DNA of 64,000 nucleotides. Source: Cardiocondyla obscurior (Eukaryota; Arthropoda; Insecta; Hymenoptera; Formicidae). The notes below the pieces were generated by a model. It worked only from the letters and a program-made list of their open reading frames with translations. It made no database searches and was not told the origin of the DNA. Where the stretch lies: assembly GCF_019399895.1 (NCBI RefSeq), contig NC_091867.1, forward strand, positions 2,046,001-2,110,000. The letters run 5' to 3'. Each line of letters opens with the position of its first letter. Position 1 is the stretch's first letter. The position numbers were made by a program, and so were the translations under genes. Below, piece after piece: positions 36,970 to 48,551 of the stretch.

Positions 36970-37125
36970 ATGGCGGACGTGAATTCATTCCGTCTGCATG
37001 CACCTGCTACCAGTAAATCAATAGCAGATACCCGCTGTCGCGTAATTTGTGCGAGTGGTGGTGCATGTACGGTGTGCTACACCCTGTCGCCCCTGAGGGG
37101 ACCGGCAGCCCCCATGGCGCGATAA
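36970..37125 (+). CDS. short open reading frame, 51 residues, unknown
   Basis: ATG at 36970 has A at -3 and G at +4, a good initiation context. The frame runs to TAA at 37123-37125. The peptide starts MADVNSFRLHAPATSKSI and includes RCRVICASGGACTVCYTL with four cysteines, then a Pro/Ala-rich end. The stretch is GC-richer than its surroundings. No signal peptide and no known family. It could be a small protein gene or a chance frame in a conserved non-coding element. Confidence 0.22.
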   Translation: MADVNSFRLHAPATSKSIADTRCRVICASGGACTVCYTLSPLRGPAAPMAR

Positions 37126-38118
37126 GATAAATTCTCTTTGACAATAATAGCCGTTAAATATTGGGTCATACACGTTTGGTGAACCGCCACGGGAAAGAAT
37201 GCGGTTGCATACGGAGGCTACGTAATTTATTAATCCTACCGAGATTATTTCTTTTCATAGAGACGCCGCCAAATGGAACAGACGATTTAAATTAATTCAT
37301 TTGCGACTTTGACGCAAAAGGGAACGGGGGTTTTGATTTATCGGGATGTCAAAATGTTTTAAGAGAAAAAAAAGAAAGGAATAATTTATTTTTCTTTTTT
37401 TCTTTTTACGAAAGGTGGTTAGTCAGCTCCGATTAAACTGATCGATTCACGAACGGTGGTCTCATTAGCGATGAAGAAAATTCTTTTTTACAGTTAGGCA
37501 AGTAAAAATGTAAATAATTTAATCGACAAAATTTTGTGATTAACGCAAGGCATCGGAACAGTGAATCGAATTAAAAAATAAATCAATCAATGCATAATAA
37601 CACGCGGCAACGGTCGACTTGTCAGTAAATCAGCAGTTAATGGACAGCCAGTTAGATTGAATGGCTCTTCCAATTTTAATTTGCAATTCTGCTCGTCGGT
37701 TGCATATTGCAATAGCAGTGTATATAACCATAAAATTCATCCTACGACCATACTGCGAAATACACAAACAGCATTAAATCACAAATGTGAAATAAATTGA
37801 TATAGAAAATGAAGTGCAATTGATTTTCAATAAAATTCAACAGCGGGCCCGGTGATTTTTATGTCATCGTGTCATTGTGTCGAAACTATGTTCTATACGG
37901 CCGCCACTCGTAAATTCATTCACGCCACAGCAATTCAGGTAGACAACGTTGATCCTCTCGAGCAATGCCGACTGCTTTGTAGACTCTCCGGGTGTGATTT
38001 TGGCTTCGCAGGCTCAAATTTTCTAAATTAGAAGAGCGCAAGGGCGCGATTCGATCCCTTGTTCCTCCCGGCGTATTCAAACTACAAGAGATAACGGTAG
38101 ATGGTAGGATTCCTGTAG

Positions 38119-38163
38119 TTCGAGGGCTAAAGTTTCGAACGCTGCGTTTGCACTTAACATCAA
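38119..38163. repeat. diverged repeat pair, copy 1
   Basis: Aligns without gaps to 39473-39517 with 37 of 45 positions equal by my count; seven of the eight differences are transitions. Similarity fades quickly on both sides. Confidence 0.55.
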
Positions 38164-39472
38164 GGAGCATTCGCGTATATAGCGTCCGCATACACATCTT
38201 CGTGACTGGAACCTCCTCCGTGCCTTCAAATCGACTGAAATCAAAGTGCTTCGCCTCTGCGAGCTCCCACTCGCACGTCCGAACTTTTGAGAAAATTGCT
38301 AGCGTTACTAACTTGATATATCGCCGAATAAGAAAACCACTTTGCAAAGAAATTTTACTTGCGAAACGCTTTTTAAACAAACCGTCTCTTTACTACTTAA
38401 TTACGAATGTAATATATTACGTTTACTTTACATTATAATAATTACTTACCTCGCGTTTTATTTTACAATGTGACAGTTTCTCGTATTTTACACTTTTTTT
38501 TTTCCTCTAAATTTTTTATTTGTTAATGTCTCAAAATATTTTTCTGTAAAAAAAAAAAAAGCGATAGTGGCCGTCAGGCAACTTTTTATTATTGTAAATT
38601 TAGAAAATTGTTGCAATTTTATATTATATTCCCTGCTTCATTGAAACATTACGGAAGATTAATATCTGAAATTCACCCGCTCTTACTGTCGTTTTTAAAA
38701 TTATTAATTTTCATAATTTACTATATTATAGAATCGAACGCGCATTCAAGTTTTATGTCATACGCGATGCACGCGCACCGGGAATATTATTGCGTGTAAG
38801 TCAAAGGGTTTTGTAAAACCCCTGTTCTTTGAAAGCATCACCGCGATCGTGATTTCCATGCGGAATTTTCCGGATTATTCCCGGCAACCACCCACGTCGC
38901 GCGGTATTGGAATCTATTCATGACGATGGAGCATTTGCTAAATTGAAACAAATAATTCTCTGCAAATTGCACAGGACGTTTCTTTGTTTTTATATCAATC
39001 GAGTCGCGTATAATAATCACCTAAATTGCAATAATCCTGTTATTAAATTCATAAACGCGCTCGTGTACATACTCTAAATTTAGCGAGTAAAGAATTAAAT
39101 TCTTCATTATTATTTTTTTTAATTAGTCAATTTTTTTTTCCTCTTATGTTGAAATATATTGTGAACGATAAAGTGTTCTCTCTTACGCGTTCCATAAGAG
39201 AGTTCCCCACTCATTCGGGGGCTTGATCTGCATATTAAACAGTCGAACGGGCTAACGGATTCTAAATTCAGAAAGGATTGTACTCTTACGAGAGTCAAGG
39301 ACTCTCAGAAGGCAGACACTTTGAATATATTGCCGGCATGTTCTCGATTTGTACGCTCGCAGGCGGAAATTTCCGTATTAAGCGTACCAGGCGATTCAAC
39401 TTCCGTTTACCATTGAAACTCGGTGCGGGTCGTACGAAGAGAAGAAAGGTAAAGGGGAATTGACTCGCACAA

Positions 39473-39517
39473 TTCGAGGGCCAAACTTCCGAATGCTGCG
39501 TTCGCATTTAGCATCGA
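39473..39517. repeat. diverged repeat pair, copy 2
   Basis: Partner of 38119-38163, same orientation, about 1.35 kb away. Confidence 0.55.
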
Positions 39518-40396
39518 CGAAACGGCAATCGTGCGCAACGCCGGATTAAGCAATTTTAGAGCCCACCGCGCGAAATTTCCGGGTCCTTCCTGCGCTCGCC
39601 GGGAAAATACTTCCGACTTAATTCGATTACCAAGCTCCACAATCCCATTCCGATCCGATTGCACTCAGATTTAACGTAATCCAAATTTATTGAGCCTAGG
39701 TGGCAACCACCTTATTACCCGTACAGGTAAGCAAAGGCTAAATGATTTCCAAATAGAATAACATTTAATGTGCGGTTAAGCGATTAGAACTCGCGGCCAC
39801 CGCGCGGACAGCAGAGAGAATTATTTGATCGCGTACGGATTCTATTTTTACGTTGCTGATTTATATTGACGCGTCGAGGTCGCTTATGCCAGTTAAACAG
39901 TCAAGTTAGTCTTTTATATCAGTATTTTATATTAGAAGGAAAGCGTTTCGTTAAAACTACCTCGTCACCTTCAAGCGCTACGGGGAGAAGGCTCGAGAAG
40001 TGAATAAAAAATTAAAAATCGAAATTGAAAGTAAGAAATGCTGAGCGGCGGAAATAAAAGTAAAAAGTAGCCGAAAAAAAAAAAATAAAAAAGAAAAGAA
40101 CAACTTCCGCCGTTTCCGCGTTAATGAAGTAAAATTGAAGATTTAAGCGTATCGCTTTATACAGGTTCCTTCTAACGAAAGTCACTTTCTCGATTCCGCG
40201 CCGAGAAATATTCCGAGCGCGACAGCTTCTCCGCGTTGAATCAGCACTTCAGGTACGGAATCGTCCGAAAGCATCTTGAGGATGCTGCTTCCCTATCGGC
40301 CATTTTGAAAGCGTCTCGTCTCTCGTCCCTTCCAACCTTCTTTTCAGTGCCATCTTTTCCACCCGCTCACTCTCACTCTCTTTCTCCCTTTTTCTG

Positions 40397-40422
40397 TTTT
40401 TTTTTTTTTTTTTTTTTTTTTT
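40397..40422. repeat. poly-T run
   Basis: 26 T residues in a row inside a CT-rich tract (40360-40445). Confidence 0.9.
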
Positions 40423-43400
40423 CTTACCGTTTTTCTCTCTTTCTCGTCTACGTTGACTCGTAGTCGGGGCTACCTCCCCGTTGAGCTGGCTGGCCTCGTT
40501 ACCACTCTAGACGCATAAATTGGGAAAGGTGCGAGCAAAAGAAACCCACCCTCTCCCCCTCGCTATAGCGATGCAGCGCCGACGCCTCTCTTCTCCGACA
40601 TTCATTAGATACCTTGTACCAGCGCCGCGGCCGCAGTGTACGCCCTGCCGAGATACGCCCAAGCCTTCTCGTTTATGAAGTAATTTGCTTCCCTGAAAGA
40701 GCAAAGTTCTGCAGGTAGTAATAAGCTTACAGTCGCGTCGTTGCCGCGCAACGAAAATCGACAACGAATCGGCGCCCTTATACTTCCCTTCGACGGTGCA
40801 CCCACGCGAAGAGAGTCGCGGAAAACCGCCGAGGCTTGAGCAAACATGAGGGATCGCTGTATTAAGATTTCGGCAATATGAATCGTAACTAACTTGGAGG
40901 TAGGTTACGTCAAAGTTAATGAAAGTCGAGAAGCGGCGTCTGGATGCCAAACGCTGGCTAATAATCTACGGGCTAACAATCTGCAAGAGCAGTTAAAACT
41001 GTATGGATATATTGTCTTAATGAACGCTATAAAACGAACGGAACACTTTGCCGTAGGTCTCGTCACGTTAATTAGCACGTGGTACAAAGTAGGTGTACGT
41101 ACGTATACGTATTAACAATAATTTGTTTAATTACTTGGCTACACTGTGTAGTTTTTAAAAATCACGACTGAGTTTATACATTAATAATAAAAAACGGTCT
41201 TGAGAAATTATTAATTTCTCTCTAACTGTCTATCAACGTTGTCTTCGAAATCTTTAAATTATTTTTCTCATATTTCTACTAATATAATATTGCATATTAT
41301 TTACTTTTACAAGATTATAAAATGTGTATTCGCTTCGCACTCTTTGCTAATGAGAATGACGGATTTCTTCTTCTGCAGAGTAGTGGTTAATCCGTTTCGT
41401 TCTGTCCACTCTTTCATTACAAAATAGCAGCTGTTTAATTTCAGCAACTCTCTAACTCTTTCCCTTCTTTTACGAGGAGGTGCATTTAAATTTTTCCTCG
41501 GAAATTTTACGACGCGGCTTGACAATGTTAAGCAGAACCTACGCGGGTGCGCGGTTACGGCCGCGAAATACAAATCATTCGTACGTGTTCATTAATTACA
41601 AGTTAGCGAACGTTACCGGCGAATTACGACAGCCAGGTATAACAACGTCGGGCGTGTATTTCGTGAAGCAGAGACATCCGTTTTCGAAGCAAACAGATCG
41701 GTTCCTTTTACCGCGGTCGCTCGCACGCGCGACGGCATTGAAATCGAATCACGGAGAGCCCCGTGGTCGCCCGTGAGGAAAAAGGTACGCGGGGCTTCTT
41801 TCATTGTGGACAATTAAACAGACACCGGTCTGTAAATTGGCGTCAGGCCACTTCCGTGTGACTTTATCAGATCAGTGGTCCCTTCGGGAGCTGGCAAACT
41901 GCGCTGGAAATGGACAGACCATGCCGGACAGCTCCGAAGGGGGTCCACGTAATACGTTCACGCAGTTAACACACGTGAATACCTCGGAACTTGTACACGT
42001 ACGGGAACGGACGGGTGGAAGGGGGGTGGAAAGGGGGGGAATGAAGGGGGTCTGAAACGCCGGTTCGTCAATACAACGCCCTGTCCCGAAACGTAATATT
42101 GATCACGTTAACGTCGTTTCACGGTTGTCGCGCATTCATGCCGCTGGTATATTCCGCCTCTCGCGATTCCAGCTTATTAAGCACGGCGCGAACAAAAAAG
42201 GCGTGTAATTTACATTGGTCATTGTTATATCGATCGCCGTACGCGTCATAATGGAATTACGAAAGCGTTTAAACGTAGGCACGTATCTATGAGGTCAATA
42301 TTTGTCCGATAGGAACTATCGTTTCGGTTAACGAACTACAGAATGCATAAAATATTAGAGCGTGGTATTCGCTAGAAGACTTAAGAGGCTCTCGTAAAAT
42401 ACAATTTTGTTTTAAACACCAGGTTTTCCAAGTTACGGCCCATTTTATGGTCACTCAGTTACATCGTAGAACGTATTTAAAAAGTAAAATGTCTCTTAAA
42501 AAAATAACTTAGTCAAATTGACTTTTCGAACGTCATTTAAACGAGAATTAATTGTATTAATAATGCTACAATTAATAATTAATTGTGCATTAAACTAATA
42601 AACACGTTTTATACTTACTTCAAGTGTATCAACTGCAATTTAGTTTTTTTTTTTTTTTTTTCTTTTCTTTGTCCAAGCACTGTATTTGCAACACGACGCG
42701 CAATTTTAAATCGTATATCCATTGAATCAAAGGTGCACTTTAATTTAATATGATCTAATTATTCACTAATTACCTATCAAACACGATACGCATGTAACAT
42801 GCACGCGCTGTACGGATTTTCGATATAGAATCGACAAGTAGCAATACGAAAGTATATCTGCATTACGCGCATCGCGAATTTGTGCAAATCACAATTGCTT
42901 TTTCTCTAAGAAACAAAAAAAAATTTTTAATTGTTGGTTTAACGATATGCTATAAAGCATTAATTCTGTTTTTGTCACTCGCGAGGTAATTATTCTTTTC
43001 TAATTAACGATGCCATCTACTCGAAAACACGGCAATTTATTCTTACACGCAATTCAAGAGTTTCTTCTGCCATATCGGCGCTCTGCATGTTCATCATTTA
43101 CTTCAGGGAAGTGGAGAGCGGATAAACCAGTCTTTCGTCGCAGAAGGTGAAGTACCGACTGCAACTGAGGACGATTCCATTACAAAGTTACAGTACACGT
43201 GGTGTAAACTGCGGACTTTCAACAGCTAGCAGTCGGTACCTAACCTTTTGTGATAAAAGATTTAATTATATTATATAATCGAGTGTATTTTCGATTTTTA
43301 AGGTAATCCTTACGAAGTGGATCGCGAACTTGTATAACTTGAATAATAACGGTAAAAAGAAATGCGATGTGTCCGCTGACATAACTGTACTTGTATTACG

Positions 43401-44121
43401 CGTATTATAATTCTATTCGATCCCTGATTGATCTCGCGCTGCGCTTCGCTATTTCGATTACAGTCCATTAGTTTGCGCGACGCGACGATATTTTATATTC
43501 CACACAAAGAGCGTATATGTTTGCACGCTGTTCCTTTTCGTAATTGAGAACAGTCGTGGGTGTATATCTGTTCTGGAGAACGCAAAGTGAATCGCGATCA
43601 AGATAATTTTGTATTAACGTTTATTTCGAAGCTGTTAAATGCGCAATGTGTAATACGATATTGCGCGGCGTACATAAATTACATTTTAATACAATATATG
43701 TATATTCGTACGGTATTATGTATAAATAACGATATTCGTTTAAGAGTAAAGTCGTTTAAAACTGTACTGACGACACTTCAGGTTGCAGTCGCACGTACAA
43801 AATATAATATTTAAAAATAATTATTATTTATGAAGTAAATTTTTTTTTTTTTTTTTTTTTGTGGTATATTGCACTTAAGATTGGAGATTATTTTAAAATC
43901 ACGTGTGACGTAAATTGTTAATCTTAAATTTTATTTTACATTCTAAATAAATGTATTTTACGACTTATATTTATGATGTAAAAATATTTACGCACTTTAT
44001 ATCTCGTAAACTACACTTTTACCTAATTCTCAGGTATATTATTAATTTATTTATTAAAAAATATCTTTGCATTCGTATATTATGTATCTAAATTAATTTT
44101 ACTTTTCAACGTTGGATTATT
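40423..44121. other. intergenic DNA, nothing recognised
   Basis: Further T-runs at 42644-42661 and 43840-43860. The 147-codon minus frame at 40507-40950 lies in a GC-rich block with frames on both strands and no domain. Confidence 0.5.
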
Positions 44122-44127
44122 TTTATT
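44122..44127 (-). terminator. candidate polyadenylation signal of the GPCR gene
   Basis: AATAAA on the minus strand, about 400 bases past the GPCR stop. Another lies near 44045-44055. Confidence 0.3.
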
Positions 44128-44528
44128 GTTAAAAGGGAGTATTTTTTTTCACGCAGTCATGGTTACACATTATACTTTGGTTTTTTCTTTTTTTTTTTTG
44201 TTTTTTTGTTTTTTTTGTGCGAATCAAGTGCATTCCGTCATTCATTCTCGCGTTCTCGTTGCTGACTAGAAACTTACCCATACAAATATATATTTAAGTA
44301 TATTATATTTTTTATGTACAGATAAAAAAGAATTAGTCATCATTTTTTTTTTGACGGGAATTAATATACGGAAAATTAACGTCACTTTCACTTGTCTTAT
44401 ACAAGTAAACGGAGTCAATGAAAAGTTGATCGAGTGGGTATCGCCCAGCTTCGAAACGATTCAAATTCGTAGATTTACAGGTGGATTACGTCACGATTTT
44501 TTAGAAAGGTCGTTTGTATAAGTCGATC

Positions 44529-44638
44529 TTACAGAGATGCCGTGATTAAATGCGAATCGTTTTCTTCGCTGACAGGGGTCGATGGAGCAGTGTTTGGTGT
44601 AGGTGGATCACCGCTGCTACATCGATTATCTGTTGTAC
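44529..44638 (-). CDS. prostanoid-receptor-like GPCR exon 6 (cytoplasmic tail)
   Basis: Short last exon, not obvious as a long frame. The acceptor TTACAACAG ends at 44639 and the stop TAA is at 44531-44529. Two bases complete a Gly codon with exon 5, then 35 residues rich in Ser, Thr and Pro (TTDNRCSSGDPPTPNTAPST ...), a composition expected of a phosphorylated receptor tail. The phase match and the exact end at a stop support it. Confidence 0.78.
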
Positions 44639-44755
44639 CTGTTGTAAAAAATATTTTGCCAAAATTAATTCATGACATGGAGTAATAATTTCTCTTGTTA
44701 ACGCATTTATCAACTGCGGTACGATTAAATGTACGAAATTTTTTAATTGTTTTAC
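44639..44755 (-). other. GPCR intron 5
   Basis: A 117-base intron (GTAAAA to AACAG). Confidence 0.75.
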
Positions 44756-44984
44756 CTGTAAATGAATTCGAGCGACTTCGATCCGGCCAGCAGATCCTGC
44801 AGAAAGGCTTTAAAAATCGGAATCTCGGCCGTGGCATTCGCACGAGTACATAGATGTATGGATCCAAAGTAAAATGAACGCATAAAAGTATATCTGCTAT
44901 CACTTGAAAAAATCTAATGCATTTCTTCGCGACGACCGCTGTCTCAGGCAATCGCATCGTATATTGAGCCAGTGGAATAGAAAT
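44756..44984 (-). CDS. prostanoid-receptor-like GPCR exon 5 (end of TM6 to TM7)
   Basis: Encodes ISIPLAQYTMRLPETAVVAK, the third extracellular loop, and TM7 (VIADILLCVHFTLDPYIYVL) followed by a basic juxtamembrane segment RMPRPRFRFLKPF. The DPxxY form of the NPxxY motif matches the LDPW(V/I)Y of prostanoid receptors. The arginine that vertebrate prostanoid receptors carry about nine residues before this Asp is not at that place here. The acceptor CGCTAG ends at 44985 and the donor GTAAAA begins at 44755; 229 bases are 76 codons plus one. Confidence 0.92.
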
Positions 44985-45999
44985 CTAGCGAGGAAAATAA
45001 AAATACATTTATTTCGAATTTAACTTAAAAGTTTAAGTTTAAGTTTAATTAAATTATTTAAAGTATCGGTGTGATTAATGAAAAATAATTAATAATAAAA
45101 ATATTTTTTGATATAAATATTTATTACGGACAAGAAATATTTTACGCGAATAAAAGTTTTCCGCGCGTAAAAGATTCCGTCGCTTAACAAAGCCCCGTCG
45201 TCAACAGGATGAAATCAATTCAGAGACGGTCGGAATATTGGCTCGCGGATGTCTCAATGGCTTGTACGTGAAACTATTCTCAAATATTCATCACTTATCG
45301 ACCTTCGGTTTTAACGGAAGCTCGCGATATTTCTGTACTGATTAAATGCAATAAATAATAATGATTATTGTTTCCGGCAAGTAACATCTGCTCGTCGTTA
45401 GTCAATCAATTTATTTTAAAATACAAATAAGTTATTGTACTTTACTGAGAATATTTATTAAACTGCAATGTACTTTTAGTAGCGTTGGTTTATTATTGAA
45501 AGTTATTGTTAATATTTTCTGCTGTGATCGAAACTTACTATATATAATACTATTAAAATTTAAAATGATCATATAAATGCCGTAAATGTGACAGGAAACA
45601 TCTGCTAAAAGAACATTTTGCAGGCGAAACACGTGGACATTACTGATCCCCTCGTGGAATTATCAAAAGCAGAATCTCTCGAATGTCTTGCAAGGTTATG
45701 CTATAATTATAGCGATAAACGATAAAAAAAAGTACATATGCAAAATTCGAATTTTAATTAAAAAAATTTCTCTTTTACATACGAGAGATGAAAATCGTAA
45801 ACTATTTTTCCAACGTAATACTCGACTTTTATTTCGCGAGTTGTTATGGCTTATTTATTTATTAATTTTTTTAATTAAATTTATTTTCTATCCTTTATGA
45901 TTTTATTGCATTTCTTACAACGTTATCTAATTTTTTTTATTCAGTTTGGTATGAATTTAAGTTTTATTTTGTAATTAAAAATTAAATCTGTACTCTCAC
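44985..45999 (-). other. GPCR intron 4
   Basis: A 1,015-base AT-rich intron. Nothing else recognised. Confidence 0.8.
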
Positions 46000-46244
46000 C
46001 ATGTGTGGCATCCAGCAGATAACGAATGATATTGACAATATAGCCATAAGCCTTGCGAATGCTCTTTCTTCGTTAGTAGCCACCATTTCCGGTTGGTTTA
46101 CAGGTCTGGCTACAGTTAGCAAAGGTTTTGCTCTTGATGAAGCTTTAGAAATTCTCCTAAGAGCAATCGTGCGACGGCTTAACTTACTTAAGGCCCTAGA
46201 AACCGCTAGGTTGCACCAGACAATGGACAAACACAAAAGTGTAC
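46000..46244 (-). CDS. prostanoid-receptor-like GPCR exon 4 (TM5, third intracellular loop, TM6)
   Basis: Encodes the end of TM5 (TLLCLSIVWCNLAVSRALSK), a basic third intracellular loop (SRRTIALRRISKASSRAK...) and TM6 with the class A motif FVICWMPHM. The TM5 stretch, preceded by AYAYVW on exon 3, follows the A.YSY...CN..V pattern of prostanoid receptors. The acceptor TTATAG ends at 46245 and the donor GTGAGA begins at 45999; two bases plus 81 codons. Confidence 0.93.
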
Positions 46245-46394
46245 CTATAAATTAAAAAAATATTATTTACGGAAACGTCAATTAAAAAAAAATATAATTA
46301 GCGAAAAAGAACATACAAAGAAATACCTTAAAAATAATGCTACATTTCCAAACTATCAATTACTTCTTTTTTTATTACTCGCTCATCTACTCAC

Positions 46395-46572
46395 CGAGCA
46401 CGCACCACACATAAGCGTAAGCGATATCGCTCAATTCGGTAGCTTCTCGATAACGCTTACACTTGTTGTCTTTATAATATAATCCGAAGCCCATAACCGG
46501 CAGACTAGTCATTGCCAATGCGACCAACCAAAGTGCTAGCATGCAACGCACAATTACCGGATACGTCACCTG
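46395..46572 (-). CDS. prostanoid-receptor-like GPCR exon 3 (TM4, second extracellular loop)
   Basis: Encodes QVTYPVIVRCMLALWLVALA (TM4) and SLPVMGFGLYYKDNKCKRYR, matching the LP.MG.G motif at the start of the second extracellular loop in prostanoid receptors. NKCKRY supplies the loop cysteine expected to pair with the cysteine at the top of TM3. The acceptor TTCCAG ends at 46573 and the donor GTGAGT begins at 46394; 59 codons plus one base. Confidence 0.93.
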
Positions 46573-47821
46573 CTGGAAGATACATGCGTGTCATCCATTA
46601 AGATATCAAGTCACGACAATGCGGCTATCGACTCTTTGCTAAGCTTTTCGATTTACGATAACTGTAAATAAAAAGAAAAAAAAAAAAGCCGTAAAAATGA
46701 AACTTTTTCTAAAACCTGATAATCAGGATAAGGTGAGAATGCGACTGATGTCTGGAGTTTTGTTAAGTAGGCCGACTTTGACATGCGAAAGATAACATAC
46801 GTTTGCGCTGACGCCTTGTTTTGACGAACTGCACCGCTCAAAGCGTTTTAAGAACGTTATCCCAAGTAAAATCTTTGCGGAACTCACAAGGACAATCTGC
46901 TCATAAACTCGATAAAAATAGTATTCACGCCAGATTAGATTGCATTTAAAAATGTCGAAAGATCGGGCAAGATTTGGTAAATTTTAATAATTGGTTTTTT
47001 TTTGTGGTTTCGTATCAGTTTTATGCGCGCGATTAGCATAACACGTAAAACGAGGTAGCGTAGCTCGAAAGCATTTCATCGCGGTAAATATAATCTATAT
47101 TTAATTCTTTATTTTTAGGAGTTATTTAAGATCGCTTTTTAAATAATGTATTTGTAAATTTAAAAGTTATTTGAGTTTTATCGTGCTTTGGAGGAAAAAA
47201 AGCGTATAATATTTCGAGTGATATTTCGAGATTAGGAGCTTTCTTGGAGAAAAGCACTATTCGAGGAAGTGCGGCTGTAACAATTCAATTATCTCCAATT
47301 ACTTATAATTTTGGGTACTACGTCTGAAAATGATGACGCTAAATTGACGTCAACCTCTACCGCTTTACGATCAATATTTCATTAGTGATCGTGAAATTAT
47401 TCGAATTTATTAATCTGCCGGGACAGTATTTCAAGAATTTTAGCACCCTTAAATCAACACGGAGTTGTAATTCACGCGGAAATAGACACTCGTCGTTCAA
47501 GTACTTCCTCCTCTTCTACTTCATCATTACCGTGAAATACGGCCGTTTTACAAACATCCTGGCTGCAAATTTTCTTGCACGCGTTAGTTCGTCTTACTTT
47601 TACGTTACGACTCACTTCGGGAACTCAATACCTTGACTTTTGGCTTATTAAGATAACAATAAAAGAGAATTTACTATTTCTTTAACAGATTATGTAAAAT
47701 TACACAATTTTTTTATTTAATTAATTAAATTTTTCGTGCAAACAATTATATGTAGTTTGGTTCCTTTTTTTTTTTTTTTTTTTTTTGATCAATTATTATA
47801 TTATTTTAAACTTAGGCTCAC
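46573..47821 (-). other. GPCR intron 2
   Basis: A 1,249-base intron with a 22-T run at 47765-47786. Nothing else recognised. Confidence 0.8.
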
Positions 47822-48061
47822 CTTTTGGTAAAGAAAAGGTCTAGTCAAAGCTAGCCATCTCTCTGCCGCCATTACGATGGCGACGCAGCCGCTGAAAAGG
47901 CCAAAAAGGCGCCAGACCACCCGTAGGGAGCAAAATACTTTCGAAGATGCTACCTCGTTCACATAAATTGTAACGTACATCTGCACCAACATCCCCAATA
48001 ACGCCACGAGATCGTTGGTTGCCAGACAACGCAGCATCAATAAATGCTTGCGGTTTCTTCT
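47822..48061 (-). CDS. prostanoid-receptor-like GPCR exon 2 (TM2-TM3)
   Basis: Encodes RRNRKHLLMLRCLATNDLVA (first intracellular loop and TM2 with the conserved Asp), the extracellular cysteine SSKVFCSL at the top of TM3, and TM3 ending AAERWLALTRPFLY. The DRY motif is ERW, a variation at the position where prostanoid receptors also depart from DRY. Exactly 80 codons, acceptor TTTCAG, donor GTGAGC. Confidence 0.94.
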
Positions 48062-48236
48062 CTGAAATCACACGAATTCGATATACTTAGCGTTATACCG
48101 TTCTCTGAATAGGGCAACCAAGCGTTTGCCACGACATTAAATTTACTTTATCCTCGCAAACACATCGATGATATATATAATGTTGCTACAATGCCGTTAT
48201 ATTAAATTATAAACGGTCTTATTTCCGCGAATTTAC

Positions 48237-48551
48237 CTTGTCTCGATGAAAAAGTATTGCCAACGCGGACACATTACCAATGACGCCAGTTACGTAGACG
48301 AGAGTCAATATCACTTGCGCCTCCAAACTAACATGGGTCTTGTGCACGTTACTCGTTACGTTAGTCATGATCGTCGTCTCGTGAAAAATTGACAAAGTAT
48401 CATTCCGCGAGTTATTCCCCAGCATGGTCGCGAGAAAAGTGCCACCTATCTGTTTCCTCAATTTCGTCGAAGAGCTTATCTTAATGTGACCCGAAGTATT
48501 AATTCGATGAAACGGAATATACTGAAAGCATTCAGTGGCTCGATCATACAA
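48237..48551 (-). CDS. prostanoid-receptor-like GPCR exon 1 (N-terminus, TM1)
   Basis: Exon 1 carries an extracellular N-terminus with several N-glycosylation sequons (NTS, NNS, NDT, NVT) and TM1 (AQVILTLVYVTGVIGNVSAL) with the GN of class A receptors, ending HRDK before donor GTAAAT. Two starts are possible: Met at 48551, giving 438 residues in total, or Met at 48425 (MLGNNSRND), giving 396. I extend to the first but find the second equally likely. All six exons join in matching phase with seven helices. Overall similarity is to the insect prostanoid-receptor-like GPCRs (Drosophila CG7497, annotated as EP4-like in other insects). Such receptors act at the plasma membrane through G proteins; whether this one binds prostaglandin E2 cannot be told. 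Confidence 0.88.

Larger units (their letters stand above)
37126..40396. other. intergenic DNA with one diverged repeat pair
   Basis: Holds the related segments at 38119-38163 and 39473-39517. The 154-codon minus frame at 37916-38380 overlaps the first segment but in a different frame from the one that stays open in both copies, so I reject it as a gene. Confidence 0.5.

Noticed and set aside
38041..38070. GATTCGATCCC resembling a tRNA T-arm
   Set aside because: No cloverleaf can be built around it: no acceptor stem or A-box partner at the right distance. No other tRNA-like sequence was found in the window.
37916..38380. 154-codon minus-strand open frame, the longest in the desert
   Set aside because: No recognisable domain, and it uses a different frame from the one kept open in the repeat pair at 38119/39473.
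40507..40950. 147-codon minus-strand frame
   Set aside because: Lies in GC-rich DNA where several frames on both strands are open; composition is not protein-like.
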